Of a stretch of 64,000 nt of DNA, positions 48,739 to 58,900 are shown in pieces. The position numbers and the translations under genes are program-made. The stretch comes from an uncultured Ruminococcus sp. (GTDB taxonomy: Bacteria; Bacillota; Clostridia; Oscillospirales; Ruminococcaceae), in the NCBI GenBank assembly GCA_934435205.1, contig CAKSAK010000004.1, positions 248,001 to 312,000 of the forward strand, read 5' to 3'. Position 1 is the stretch's first letter, and the number at the start of each line of letters is the position of its first letter. A model generated the notes under the pieces. That model did not search any database. It was not told where the DNA came from and saw only the letters and a program-made list of their open reading frames with translations.

Positions 48739-50058
48739 ATGACAAAGGTTGTAAAATTCGGTGGAAGCTCTCTTGCAAGTGCTGAGCAGTTCAAAAAGGT
48801 CAAGGAGATAATCACAGCGGAAAGCTCAAGAAGATTTGTTGTGCCGTCTGCTCCTGGTAAAAGATTTTCAAACGATACAAAGGTAACTGATATGCTTTAC
48901 GGCTGCTATGACCTTGCGGCAAAGGGCAAGGATTTCAGCAGCGAGTTCGACGCTATCAAGGAAAGATATTACGGCATAATCAATGATCTGGGTCTTGACC
49001 TTTCTCTTGAAAAGGAGTTCGAGACTATCAAGGCTTGCTTTATAGGCAAGGCAGGACGTGACTATGCGGCTTCCCGTGGCGAGTATCTTAACGGTATAGT
49101 TCTTGCTAACTATCTTGGATATAACTTTGTTGACGCTGCCGATGTTATCTATTTTAACGATCAGGGTCAGTTTGATTCTGCAAGAACAAACGAGGTGCTT
49201 CCTCAGAGATTAGCTACACTTGACAATGCGGTAATACCTGGTTTCTACGGTTCAATGCCAAACGATACTATCAAGACATTTTCAAGAGGCGGTTCTGACG
49301 TAACAGGCTCTATCGTTGCAGCAGCAGTAAACGCTGATCTTTATGAAAACTGGACAGACGTATCAGGATTCCTGGTATGCGACCCTAGAATTATCGACAA
49401 CCCACAGCCTATCACTACCATAACATATAAGGAACTGAGAGAGCTTTCTTACATGGGCGCAGGCGTGCTTCATGAGGACGCTATTTTCCCTGTAAGAAAA
49501 GCAGGTATCCCAATAAACATCAAGAACACAAACAAGCCTGAGGATATGGGTACAATGATCGTTGAGTCCACATCTCAGAAGCCTGCATTCACTATCACAG
49601 GTATAGCAGGAAAGAAGGGCTTCACAGTAGTCAATATCGAAAAGGATATGATGAACGCAGAGATAGGCTTCGGCAGAAGAGTGCTTGAAGTATTCGAGAA
49701 GAATGGTATCTGCTTTGAGCATATGCCATCAGGTATCGACACAATGTCTGTCGTTGTTCATCAGGCAGAGTTCGCTCCAAAGGAGCAGGAGATAATGTCA
49801 GGTCTGCACAGAAACTGTCACCCTGATACAATTGATATTGAAACAGACCTTGCACTTATTGCAGTTGTGGGACGTGCAATGAAGTCAAACAGAGGTACAG
49901 CAGGCAGAATATTCTCAGCCCTTGCACACGCTCATGTAAACGTAAAGATGATAGATCAGGGCTCTAGCGAGCTTAACATCATCATCGGTGTAAACGAGGC
50001 TGATTTTGAATCTGCAATGAAGGCTATCTATACAATTTTTGTTGATACACAGCTTTAA
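48739..50058 (+). CDS. Aspartate kinase
   Basis: 439 residues. The N-terminal KFGGSSLAS binds ATP and the kinase domain includes FSRGGSDVTGSIVAAAVNAD; the C-terminus has two ACT domains (about 300-435, with AGKKGFTVVNIEKDMM and GRAMKSNRGTAGRIFSALAH) for feedback inhibition. It phosphorylates aspartate to start lysine, threonine and methionine synthesis. Single gene with promoter and terminator. ThrH, another threonine or serine-pathway enzyme, lies 11 kb downstream. Confidence 0.93.
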   Translation: MTKVVKFGGSSLASAEQFKKVKEIITAESSRRFVVPSAPGKRFSNDTKVTDMLYGCYDLAAKGKDFSSEFDAIKERYYGIINDLGLDLSLEKEFETIKACFIGKAGRDYAASRGEYLNGIVLANYLGYNFVDAADVIYFNDQGQFDSARTNEVLPQRLATLDNAVIPGFYGSMPNDTIKTFSRGGSDVTGSIVAAAVNADLYENWTDVSGFLVCDPRIIDNPQPITTITYKELRELSYMGAGVLHEDAIFPVRKAGIPINIKNTNKPEDMGTMIVESTSQKPAFTITGIAGKKGFTVVNIEKDMMNAEIGFGRRVLEVFEKNGICFEHMPSGIDTMSVVVHQAEFAPKEQEIMSGLHRNCHPDTIDIETDLALIAVVGRAMKSNRGTAGRIFSALAHAHVNVKMIDQGSSELNIIIGVNEADFESAMKAIYTIFVDTQL

Positions 50059-50076
50059 TACAATATAAAAAATATG

Positions 50077-50105
50077 GCGGACGGCTTTGGCTGTCCGCTT
50101 TTTTT
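50077..50105 (+). terminator. Rho-independent terminator
   Basis: GCGGACGGC pairs with GCTGTCCGC around TTTG and seven T follow. Confidence 0.85.
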
Positions 50106-50147
50106 GGCGCAAAAAAGGCGTCCCGAAAATTATCGGAACGCTCTTAT

Positions 50148-50600
50148 TTATTTCTTCTTGTCAGAAAGCTCAGTGATTATCTGAATGAACGAATCAACGT
50201 CAGAGAAGTCCTTGTAAACGGAAGCGAAACGCACATATGCAACGTGGTCGAGCTTTTTCAGACCCATAAGCACCATATCGCCTATCTCACTTGTAGTGGT
50301 CTCGGTCTGCATTTTGTTTGCAAAGGTGTTCTCTATATCGTCAACAAGGTTTTTCATATCATCAACACTGACAGGACGCTTTTTGATAGCGTTCTGAATG
50401 CCTTTTATAAGCTTCTGTCTGTCAAAAGGCTCAAACGAGCCGTCACGCTTGTATACCATAAGCTGTGGCTTTTCGACCACCTCGTAAGTAGTGAAACGCT
50501 TTCCGCATTTCGGACACTCACGTCGGCGACGCTTTTTTCCCTCGCTTGGACGTGAATCTATTACTCTTGTATCTTCATAGTTGCAAAAAGGACATCTCAT
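50148..50600 (-). CDS. nrdR: Transcriptional repressor NrdR
   Basis: 150 residues from the ATG at 50600, giving the classic MRCPFC start with AAGGAG eight bases upstream. The zinc ribbon is C3/C6 and C29/C32 (CPKCGKRF). An ATP-cone domain follows (PQLMVYKRDGSFEPFDRQKL, IKGIQNAIKKRPVS). It senses ATP/dATP and represses ribonucleotide reductase genes. It is alone here; no nrd gene is next to it. Confidence 0.97.
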   Translation of the reverse strand: MRCPFCNYEDTRVIDSRPSEGKKRRRRECPKCGKRFTTYEVVEKPQLMVYKRDGSFEPFDRQKLIKGIQNAIKKRPVSVDDMKNLVDDIENTFANKMQTETTTSEIGDMVLMGLKKLDHVAYVRFASVYKDFSDVDSFIQIITELSDKKK

Positions 50601-50832
50601 TATAAACACTCCTTAGTTAAGTGAAAATGTTGTGCGTAATATTGCATATATTGTGCTTTTATTAATTAATTATACCATAGATTGTGGACGATTGCAAGAG
50701 GGTATATAAAAAAAGTTGCGGTAAATGGGCAAAGCAATTTTGCGGCAGACAAACCATAGCATAATTGTAGGGAACATCAACAATGTACGGATATCGCAGG
50801 CTTGAACGTGCAAATAAAAGTCTTAGTGTACA

Positions 50833-50861
50833 AAAAAACAGACAGCAGAAGCCGTCTGTTT
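50833..50861 (-). terminator. Terminator of the GH130 gene
   Basis: On the minus strand ACAGACGGC pairs with GCTGTCTGT around TTCT, and TTTTTTT follows. The spacer 50610-50830 has degenerate repeat remnants (GCATAATTGTAGGG) like those at 19943. Confidence 0.8.
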
Positions 50862-50873
50862 GAGTTTGATATA

Positions 50874-52049
50874 TTACTTGTTAAGATATTCGAGATTTTT
50901 ACTGATAAGCTCGCATCTCTGCTTTACGCAGTCAACAGAACGCAGTGGGTCTGACGGAGTGTTGAATGTGTAATCCATAAGCTTGTCGATCGTTGTTGAC
51001 GCAACGTGAAGTCTTGTGTCTGATGATGCGTAGTAAATGTACACGTCACCGTTTTCACGAACGATAGCGCCGTTTGTGAACGCAACGTTTGATACGTCAC
51101 CCACTCTTTCACTGCCGTGCGGTGCTATGAAAAGTCCTGACGGCGAAGCGATGAGCTTGGAAGGGTCTTTAAGGTCAGTTGCGAATACATAAATTACATA
51201 TCTAAGACCTGCGGCTGTGTTTCTTACGCCGTGTGCAATGTGTATCCAACCCTTAGGTGTCTTGATAGGCACTGCACCTGCTCCGTTCTTTACCTCTGTG
51301 ATAGTGTGATACTGCCTTGGTGAGATAACAACTTCGTCTGTGCAGATAACAGGGTTTGTGATGTCTTCGCAAAGACCGAAGCATACTCCTCCGCCTGAGC
51401 CGGTTTCGATAAAATCGTCCTGCGGACGTGTGTAAAAAGCGTACTTTCCGTCAACGAACTCAGGGTGAAGCACAACGTTTCTCTGCTGTGGTGACTTGGA
51501 CTTGAGATTAGGGAGTCTTTCCCATGTCTTGAGATCCTTTGTCCTTACGATACCAGCCTGAGCTGTAGCGGCAGAAAGATCGTTCGATGTCTTGTCCTTG
51601 CTCTCTGAGCAGAATACACCATATATCCAGCCGTCCTCATGCTGTGTTAATCTCATATCGTATACGTTTGTTTCCTCCGGTTCAGTGTCAGGAAGCTGAA
51701 CAGGGAAGTCCCAGAAACGGAAGCCGTCAACAGGACTGTCACTCTCTGCTACTGCAAAGAATGACTTTCTGTCATTGCCCTCAACTCTTGCAACAAGGTA
51801 ATACTTGCCGTCAAGGTAGATAGCACCTGAGTTCAGCACTGCATTTATTCCCAATCTCTCCATGAAATATGGGTTTGTTTCTGGGTTCATGTCATATTTC
51901 CAGATAACAGGTGCGTGTGCGGCTGTCAGAACAGGGTAAACGTATCTGTCATAAATTCCGTTGTAGCTGTCGGACACAATGTTTTTTCTGTTGATGAGAG
52001 CCTCATATTCGGCTGTCACCCTTGCTTTGTTTCTTTCAAAATCTGTCAT
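50874..52049 (-). CDS. GH130 4-O-beta-D-mannosyl-D-glucose phosphorylase
   Basis: 391 residues from the ATG at 52049 (GAAAGGAA upstream; a TTG three codons earlier has too short a spacing). The GH130 subfamily-1 features are clear: the MNPETNPYFMERLGINAVLN substrate strip, LVARVEGNDRKSFFAVAESD, and the catalytic Asp in YDMRLTQHEDGWIYGVF. It splits mannosyl-glucose with phosphate into mannose-1-phosphate and glucose. In Ruminococcus albus the equivalent enzyme serves beta-mannan breakdown. It is divergent from an orphan sugar-binding lipoprotein gene, and the secreted mannanase is 8 kb away. Confidence 0.92.
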   Translation of the reverse strand: MTDFERNKARVTAEYEALINRKNIVSDSYNGIYDRYVYPVLTAAHAPVIWKYDMNPETNPYFMERLGINAVLNSGAIYLDGKYYLVARVEGNDRKSFFAVAESDSPVDGFRFWDFPVQLPDTEPEETNVYDMRLTQHEDGWIYGVFCSESKDKTSNDLSAATAQAGIVRTKDLKTWERLPNLKSKSPQQRNVVLHPEFVDGKYAFYTRPQDDFIETGSGGGVCFGLCEDITNPVICTDEVVISPRQYHTITEVKNGAGAVPIKTPKGWIHIAHGVRNTAAGLRYVIYVFATDLKDPSKLIASPSGLFIAPHGSERVGDVSNVAFTNGAIVRENGDVYIYYASSDTRLHVASTTIDKLMDYTFNTPSDPLRSVDCVKQRCELISKNLEYLNK

Positions 52050-52088
52050 ATAGAGCAATTTCCTTTCGGTAAAAAATCTTCTTAAACA

Positions 52089-52117
52089 AGTATACTATAA
52101 TAGTTCACCAATTACAA
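52089..52117 (-). promoter_or_regulatory. Promoter of the GH130 gene
   Basis: On the minus strand TTGTAA (52117-52112), 17 bases and TATACT (52094-52089), 40 bp before the ATG. Confidence 0.75.
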
Positions 52118-52342
52118 GTACCACTGAAAACATCAAACGATTACATGAAAAAAGTTTTACGAACTGCATAAATACAGCACATTTTTTACCGCCTGTGTTA
52201 ATGTTTTCTACAAAAGACTTTTGTATCTGATCTTTTCAGCCAAAACCGCCTTTGAAACAACATATTGAATATTTGAACTTTATGCGCATATTTTAAACGA
52301 TATTGATCATAATATTGTGTTCTAACAATATATATAGATTTT

Positions 52343-52361
52343 ATTGTGCAAAGTGTACAAT
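52343..52361. promoter_or_regulatory. Palindromic operator candidate
   Basis: ATTGTGCAAAGTGTACAAT is a palindrome with one mismatch, 30 bp upstream of the -35 of the sugar-binding lipoprotein gene. The regulator is unknown. It lies in the 456-bp divergent spacer with GH130. Confidence 0.45.
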
Positions 52362-52392
52362 AAAATTGCTGATAATTGTGCTATAATGGTGG

Positions 52393-52422
52393 TTGACAAT
52401 AGCTTTATATGTGTTGTATAAT
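52393..52422 (+). promoter_or_regulatory. Promoter of the sugar-binding lipoprotein gene
   Basis: TTGACA (52393-52398), an 18-base spacer and TATAAT (52417-52422), 84 bp before the ATG. Confidence 0.8.
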
Positions 52423-52505
52423 TATAGCAAGATTTAATATATGAACTCGTCAACTACATATGAGTAGCTTTAGTGCTAAAATATTGAATTATGGAGGAAT
52501 ATTTT

Positions 52506-53924
52506 ATGAATTACAAAAAGTACATAGCGGCTGTAATGGCTTTGTCAATGGCAACAGGAGTAGCGGGCTGCGGAAGCTCATCAGATTCTTCAAGCAAGGC
52601 AGAGGACGATTTTTCTGCAACAGAGAACGTTGCGGTAGCTGACACGGAATCTATCGAGGCTATCCCTGAGGGTGCTGAAAAGGAGATACTTTATCTCGGT
52701 GAGGGCGACCTTAACCCTACTAAGGGCAGCCCAGAGAAGAGCACTGAGCTTCAGCTTTTTGAGAGCAAGGGCGGAAAGATAAGATTCCAGCAGACTTCAA
52801 ATGAGGATAGGTTTGATAATCTTGCCGCTGCTATCACAGCTAACAAGGACATTCCTGATATATTCAAGTATGAGTGGCTCGCATTCCCTTCACAGGTAGT
52901 AAAGGATATGTATCAGCCTATCGACAGCATAGTTGATTTCAGTCAGCCTTTGTGGTCTGCAACAAAGGATACAGCAGATCAGTTCATGCTCAATGGAAAG
53001 CACTATGTTGCGCCTCTTGGCTATGTTGCTTCTGCTATGCTCTGCTATGATAAGGATATCATCGATGCAGAGGGTCTTGACGATCCATATGAGCTTTATG
53101 TAAACAATGAGTGGACTTGGAAAAATTGGGAGGATATCATGTCCTCATATGTTGGCAACGCACCGGCTGATACTGAGCGTTACGGCGTAAACGGCTTCTT
53201 CAGAGCGCACGTTGTTCAGCAGACAGGCAAGCGTCTTGTAAACTATGACTCTGCAACAAACGAGTTCTCAAGCAACCTTAACGACCCTGATATTGAAAAG
53301 GCTCAGAACTTCCTTTATAATATGATGAAGGACGGACTTATCCTCAACGGCTGGGTGGGCTCTGCAAGAGATTGCTTCAATCAGAACTGCTTGTTCTATG
53401 CAATGGGCGAGTGGGCTTACACAGGCAACCAGACTCCAAAGGAGGGTGAGAACTGGGGCGTTGTTCCTATCCCTCAGTATGACGATAATCAGCAGAAGAT
53501 AACAACTTCTGATATGACAGCTTTCATGTGGGTAAAAGGCTCAACAAGAAGCGAAGCTGTTAAGTGCTGGTTTGAGTGCGTAAGAGCTTCAAAGACAGAC
53601 CCTAAGTATGAGCAGACAAACAAGGACAAGTTCATGGAGAACAACCCTAATTGGACAGACGAGATGTATGATGTGAAAATGGACGTTGTTTCTGACGATT
53701 ACCTTATGCTCTTTGACTATGCTTACGGTATATCTTCCGCTCTCGGCGACAGAAAGCAGTTTGACGGAAACCAGTGTCTTGTTGACGCACTCTACAGTGA
53801 CGCTTCAAACGTTAATGAAGAGGGTGTACAGTCCACATGGACGCAGGTTCGTGAGAAGTATTCTGCAACTGTAGATTCCGAGATCAAGGAACTTAACCAG
53901 AAGATCGCAAGCCTTAAATCATAA
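52506..53924 (+). CDS. ABC-type sugar-binding lipoprotein (extracellular solute-binding)
   Basis: 472 residues from the ATG at 52506 (GGAGG before it). The lipobox is GVAGC and a Ser/Asp linker follows. The mature protein has the two-lobe fold of family 1 oligosaccharide-binding proteins: ITANKDIPDIFKYEWLAFPS, NGKHYVAPLGYVASAMLCYD and the YVNNEWTWKNWEDIM segment. No permease or ATPase genes are adjacent, so it pairs with a transporter encoded elsewhere. Its place opposite the mannosylglucose phosphorylase makes beta-mannooligosaccharide or mannosylglucose the likeliest ligand (inference). Confidence 0.88.
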   Translation: MNYKKYIAAVMALSMATGVAGCGSSSDSSSKAEDDFSATENVAVADTESIEAIPEGAEKEILYLGEGDLNPTKGSPEKSTELQLFESKGGKIRFQQTSNEDRFDNLAAAITANKDIPDIFKYEWLAFPSQVVKDMYQPIDSIVDFSQPLWSATKDTADQFMLNGKHYVAPLGYVASAMLCYDKDIIDAEGLDDPYELYVNNEWTWKNWEDIMSSYVGNAPADTERYGVNGFFRAHVVQQTGKRLVNYDSATNEFSSNLNDPDIEKAQNFLYNMMKDGLILNGWVGSARDCFNQNCLFYAMGEWAYTGNQTPKEGENWGVVPIPQYDDNQQKITTSDMTAFMWVKGSTRSEAVKCWFECVRASKTDPKYEQTNKDKFMENNPNWTDEMYDVKMDVVSDDYLMLFDYAYGISSALGDRKQFDGNQCLVDALYSDASNVNEEGVQSTWTQVREKYSATVDSEIKELNQKIASLKS

Positions 53925-53943
53925 TGAATAACTCTTGAAAAAA

Positions 53944-53979
53944 ATAACGCAGGCTGTAAAAAAAGTCTGCGTTATTTTT
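53944..53979. terminator. Bidirectional terminator
   Basis: ATAACGCAG pairs with CTGCGTTAT, with A and T runs on either side. It serves the binding-protein gene and the converging CPBP gene. Confidence 0.8.
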
Positions 53980-53988
53980 ATGCGTATT

Positions 53989-55005
53989 TTAGAATATCCC
54001 AAGACCTAAAGCTGTGCGGACTGTGATGAAGATAAGCCCGGCAAAGGCGAGTATGGTAACAGGTGCGGTGAGATAAATGAGTATCTTTTTGCCTTGCGAA
54101 ACGTCAGGGCAGAAGTTTATAAGTTTGAAACTGTCACGGTGATATCTAAGCTCTTTTACAAAAAGCACAAGTCCTGCTATCATAAGACCGAAAGAGAGAA
54201 GAGCGACAGCAATTATTATCATTGGTGCTGTGCCTGTGATCTGACCTTTTTCAAGGTCTGCGGCAAACTTGTCGAAGTCTATGGAACCAAGTGCGACGCT
54301 CTGAATCGCTCCGATAGTGTTCATGGTGAAGTGAAGTATCAGAGACGGGAAGATAGACCCTGTTTTTGCAACCATAAAGCAGGCACACATTCCCATAACA
54401 GCCGCATAGAGTATCTGCTGATAGCTTCCGTGCCAAAGTCCGAATGTCAGACCCACCATTATAATGCCTGTGAGCTGTCCGCACTTTTCGGCATTTCTAA
54501 AAAGCGTACCTCTAAACATAAGCTCCTCAAAAAACGGTGCAAGCACTGACATTGCCAGCACGCTCGTTATGCCACCCAGGGCAGTGCCGCTTGAAGTGAA
54601 GTCAACGCCTTTAAGGCTCGTTCCCGAAGCTTTCTGTACATAAGAGAAAATAAATGTGTTGATATAATTTGAGGCGTAAATAAGACCGAATGATATGACG
54701 ATCCATTTTGCTACCCATTTTGCAGGCATTGAGGGCTTTCTGAAACAGGCTGTTATTTTAAGCCCCTCTTTTTTGCCGCTCACAAGTCTGAATACAACAA
54801 GAACTATTGGCACAACCACGAGATACTGTATGCAGTAGCTCACAAGCTGAGCGATATCCTTATAGTAGGCAGATTTTCCTGCGATATGGTACACCGCCAA
54901 GTCGCCAAGTCTTATAAGTGCGATATCAAGCATATAGAAAACTATCACCATAAGTGAGTTTACGTTTGAGGTTTTCCGTATAAGTTTTATTGTATCGTTA
55001 TTCAT
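53989..55005 (-). CDS. CPBP-family intramembrane metalloprotease
   Basis: 338 residues and about eight helices. The Abi/CAAX motifs are complete: EELMFRG (Glu-Glu-x3-Arg), FGLWHGS (Phe-x3-His) and LHFTMNTIG (His-x3-Asn). These ligate zinc inside the membrane. Bacterial members process small peptides or give immunity to bacteriocins, and many have unknown substrates. No bacteriocin gene is visible nearby. Single gene. Confidence 0.9.
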   Translation of the reverse strand: MNNDTIKLIRKTSNVNSLMVIVFYMLDIALIRLGDLAVYHIAGKSAYYKDIAQLVSYCIQYLVVVPIVLVVFRLVSGKKEGLKITACFRKPSMPAKWVAKWIVISFGLIYASNYINTFIFSYVQKASGTSLKGVDFTSSGTALGGITSVLAMSVLAPFFEELMFRGTLFRNAEKCGQLTGIIMVGLTFGLWHGSYQQILYAAVMGMCACFMVAKTGSIFPSLILHFTMNTIGAIQSVALGSIDFDKFAADLEKGQITGTAPMIIIAVALLSFGLMIAGLVLFVKELRYHRDSFKLINFCPDVSQGKKILIYLTAPVTILAFAGLIFITVRTALGLGIF

Positions 55006-55091
55006 TTTATGATCTCCGTATTTGCGTTTTGTGTTTTACAAGAAAATTATATCACAGGTGGAGTGCGGTGTCAATCGAAACGTTGTTGTTA

Positions 55092-55217
55092 ATGAGGAGT
55101 GAGGAGTGAGGAATTATGGTATCGCCTGCGGCGATGATTTTATATATGAAAAAAGACCGCTCATCAAAAAGCGGTCTTTTTAAAAACTATCAAAAGGCGG
55201 GCGAGCACTGTTCGCCC
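55092..55217. repeat. Tandem AGTGAGG unit, terminator and REP palindrome
   Basis: ATGAGGAGTGAGGAGTGAGG at 55092-55111 repeats the unit at 19574-19594. A bidirectional terminator follows (AAAAAGACCGCT facing AGCGGTCTTTTT, 55149-55183), and GGGCGAGCACTGTTCGCCC (55199-55217) is a near copy of the other REP palindromes. This cluster lies between CPBP and PduL. Confidence 0.65.
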
Positions 55218-55248
55218 CTACAAATCAACAGTTGTATGTACTGCGATA

Positions 55249-55824
55249 TTAGAGCTTTACTATCTCGCCATACTGCTCTCTGCCTGCACCTACAGCGTTT
55301 GACTCGTCTGTATCAATGTGCATAGCAAGTGCGAACTTGTCGCTGACTCTGATAACAGTGTCGCAGAGGATAGCTGTTCTTTCTGCGGACTCTATCTTGA
55401 CAGCTACGATATCCTTATCCTTAACGCCGAATGTTTCAGCGTCAGCAGGTGTCATATGGATATGTCTTTTAGCAACGATAACGCCCTCAGAACACTCAAC
55501 TTCGCCACATGGGCCAACAAGCTTGCAAGCGCCTGAGCCTGCTGTGTCGCCTGATTCTCTGATTGGAGCGACTACACCGATAGAACGTGCGTCTGTAGCT
55601 GAAAGCTCGATCTGGTCTGCTTTTCTTACAGGACCGAGGATAGAAACATTTGCAAGCTCTTTCTTAGGACCTACAACTGTAACTCTCTCCTCGCAAGCAA
55701 ATTGGCCAGGCTGTGAAAGATCTTTCTTCTTTGTAAGTGTTGCACCCTTTCCGAACAGCGTTTCAAGAGTTTCCTGAGTAACGTGAACGTGACGTGCAGA
55801 TGTTTCAACGATAAACTTTGGCAT
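55249..55824 (-). CDS. PduL-type phosphotransacylase
   Basis: 191 residues from the ATG at 55824 (AAAGGAATG upstream). The two zinc-ligand motifs are present: ARHVHVTQ and KRHIHMTP; the conserved Arg/Ser residues lie in VGPVRKADQIELS-like and GKKELANVSILGP-like segments. It interconverts acyl-CoA and acyl-phosphate, here probably acetyl or propionyl. No microcompartment shell gene is nearby and the N-terminus is not extended, so it is likely a cytosolic stand-in for Pta in acetate formation. No acetate kinase gene is adjacent. Confidence 0.92.
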   Translation of the reverse strand: MPKFIVETSARHVHVTQETLETLFGKGATLTKKKDLSQPGQFACEERVTVVGPKKELANVSILGPVRKADQIELSATDARSIGVVAPIRESGDTAGSGACKLVGPCGEVECSEGVIVAKRHIHMTPADAETFGVKDKDIVAVKIESAERTAILCDTVIRVSDKFALAMHIDTDESNAVGAGREQYGEIVKL

Positions 55825-55988
55825 GATGAACATTCCTTTCAATTATTGTATTTACATTTCTATTTTACTACTATTTTCGCCACAGGTCAAGGGGTAATTT
55901 AACTTTGGGTAACAAATTTTTTGTCATGTTGATCAAAAAAACAGCGGCTGCCGTTTGAGACAACCGCTGTGTGCAGTTAAGAGATCAG

Positions 55989-58900
55989 TTATTTCTTGCG
56001 TTTTTTCTTTATTCCCATTGCCGCACCGCCGCTTATCAACAGCATTGCAAGCCAAAGGCTCATACCACTGCCGCTTCCAGTCTGTGGATTTTTCTGCTCG
56101 CTCTTAGGCTTATCAGCCGTGGAACTGTCTGCCTTGATTTCGCTTGAATCGTTTTTCGGATTTTCTGCTGTAGAGCTGTCTGTCTTGCTCTCGTTAGTAT
56201 CGCCTTTCGGCTTATCTGGCTTTGAGTTATCTTTTTTGTCATCACTTGGAGTGTCTTTCAGCTTATCTGTAATAGTGTCTGCCTTTTGTATCTCCGTTGT
56301 GCCGTCCTTGTCGCCGAAATACTTGCCGCATTCTTCGCAGTACCAATACTCGATATTTCCCTCTTTGTCATGTGTTGCGTCAACTTTATCTATATGTGTG
56401 AGCTTTCCATGATTGTTCGGGTCGATATCGCCGTATTCACTGCCGCAGATATCGCAGGTGGCTTTCTTTGCGCAGGTCGCCTTGCCGCCAGAATGTGTAC
56501 ACTTGTATCCACACTCTGTACATTCGCCTGCGTTCCATTCGTGGGGTTCTCTCTCGATAGTCACCTCACCGCAGCAATCATATTTTTTCTCGTGTTCTTT
56601 GCTGTCAAAGTCCCAAACAGGTTTGCCTGTGTGATTTGTCGGGTCAAGGTCGCCGTATTCTTTATTACAGAATTTGCACTTTGCTTTTTCAGCACAAGTT
56701 GCAGTGCCGCCCACATGGTTTTCAAGGACAGTTACTTCTTTTTCGCCTGTAATAACAAAACCGTCTTTGAGTTTTGCCGAAGCGTAAACCGTCATTGTTC
56801 CGCTCTCAAGATCTGACGCACTTACCTTTGCGGTGTAAAGATCGTCTTTTGCGGTAAACGCCAATTCCGTACCGTCGCCTGCAAATCTGAAGCCTACTGT
56901 CACGTCAGTACAGCCCTCAGGCAGAGCAAATGTAAATTCATAATCACCTAAAGGACAGGTCTCGTCAGTTCCGTTTATGGATATCTTCAAAATAGTTGAT
57001 TTTTTCGTTTCATATCCGCAAATTGTACAATCCTGCCAATATTCGCCGTCTTCCGTATTCCACTTGTAGGCGTGAAGTTCCTTTTGGCTGTCTGTTCCGC
57101 ACTCACTGCACTGCTTCCAATGTCCGTTTTCGTCGGATATATAATCGCCGAAGCTGTGTTCGATAGGCTCGCCTTCAGTAGCCTGACAGCGTTTGCAGGT
57201 CTTTGGAGCTGTGCAGGTCGCTTCTTTCCAATCATGTCCCAATGGGTTTATAGGCTCATCTTTGTACTGTGAACACTCGGAGCAATTAAACCTCTTCACA
57301 CCCTTATCGGTGCAAGTCGGCTCGGAGATTATCGTTCCCTCGTCAAATATATGTCCGTCTACTGCGCAGTTTCTTATTACTGTAAGCGTTGCTTTTTCCG
57401 ATACCCAAGTACCCACATAGTCCTCATTTTCAGCGTTCTTGACCGTACATCGGTACATATACCCGTTAAAGCTTATGTTCGTTGCACAGGTGGTGAATGT
57501 AGTCGACCATTCTTCCTTGCCGTCCACGACTTTTGAATCAAGAGAGAACGTTCCGTCAGCTTCGGTAACGTCTGCAAAAGTTTTTCCACCGTCCTTGCTC
57601 ACCTGCCATATCACCTCAGCTCCGTAAGGATTTCCCTGAGCGATAGGAAGTGTGAACGTAGCCTTTTCTCCGCTGTTTATGGTCTCATTGCCGGGTGAGG
57701 CTGTAAACTCAGGAGAATAATATATTGTAAGCTTTGCCGCATTTGAAACTACAGAGCCGTATTCATTTGATACAACACAGCGCACAAGCTTTCCGTTGTT
57801 TTCTTTTCGCACTTTTAATGAATGTGAATTGTCGTTGGTATATGGGATATCCACAAAAGTTTCTCCGTTATCGCTGCTTTCCTGCCACTGATATTGGAGC
57901 GGTTCACTGCCTGTTGCTTCTACATTGAAGAAATAGTAACGTTCAATTACGATAATTATTTCTCCGGGCTTAACAGGTTTAGGCTGGCTAGGAGCGTTTG
58001 TTGCACCGCTTTGCGGGTGCTTTACTATGACCGGTGCTTTTTCGGAAAAGTTTATCGTAACAGGGCCGAAAACGGTCGGTTCAGTTTTCTGTCCGTCTCC
58101 TGTTGATACCCATGTTTTGCATCTTATCTGCCAGCCGTTCATTTGGCTTTCTATAGTAGGCTCGTAAACAGAAGAAGTTTCGCCGTCAATAGCGGTGAAA
58201 GTCTTTCCGCCGTCTTTGCTCACTTCCCATAGATATTTGAGCCGCACTGCGCCATTTGGTGTATTGTTTGTGACCTCGAATTTTGCCTTTTCATCCAGGT
58301 GGAATTTGTCAGGAGCAGTAAATACCGGCTCGTCAATGAAGATATATGCGTCATAGGTATATGAATGATTGAGCTTGGAATCCCAGCCTAAATAATATAC
58401 ATCTGCCTGATAATGCGTACCATTGTCACTGTTGCCCATACGCCCCACATACATGCTTGTGCCATGGGCATTTATTTTTGTGCGCTTGTCGTTTTCAACG
58501 CTGTACCATTCTACTCGGATATCATTGTCTTGCAGTGAGGACGGCTCGTTTTCCATTGTTTTCAGAATAACGACGTCGTTCTTTTTCACAACAAAGTATT
58601 TTAATGTTATAGGATCAAAAGGTATCCTATGCTCTAAGATATTCGTTCCATAACGCAGATTAAAATAGGTGTTCTCATCTTCAAGAGTGCCGTCAGCTTT
58701 TATTTTAAAAGCATTCACGCCATAAATGGAATCCTGTGACTTGAGCCAGAGATGAAGCTTGTTTCCGTCATGGAATATTTCTGAGCGGTTATAGCCATAA
58801 AAATCGTCATATGGGGGCTGACGTGTGTTAGCACTGCCTATAAACTCATTGCCATCTGCACCCCTTGCAACATAGGTGTACTTGTGTACTGAGTTTCCTT

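Noticed and set aside
55249..55824. Bacterial microcompartment locus
   Set aside because: Only PduL is present and no shell protein genes are within the window.
56286..56816. 176-residue hydrophobic plus-strand frame opposite the giant surface protein
   Set aside because: Complement of Cys/Lys/Asp-rich repeats; no ribosome site or family features.
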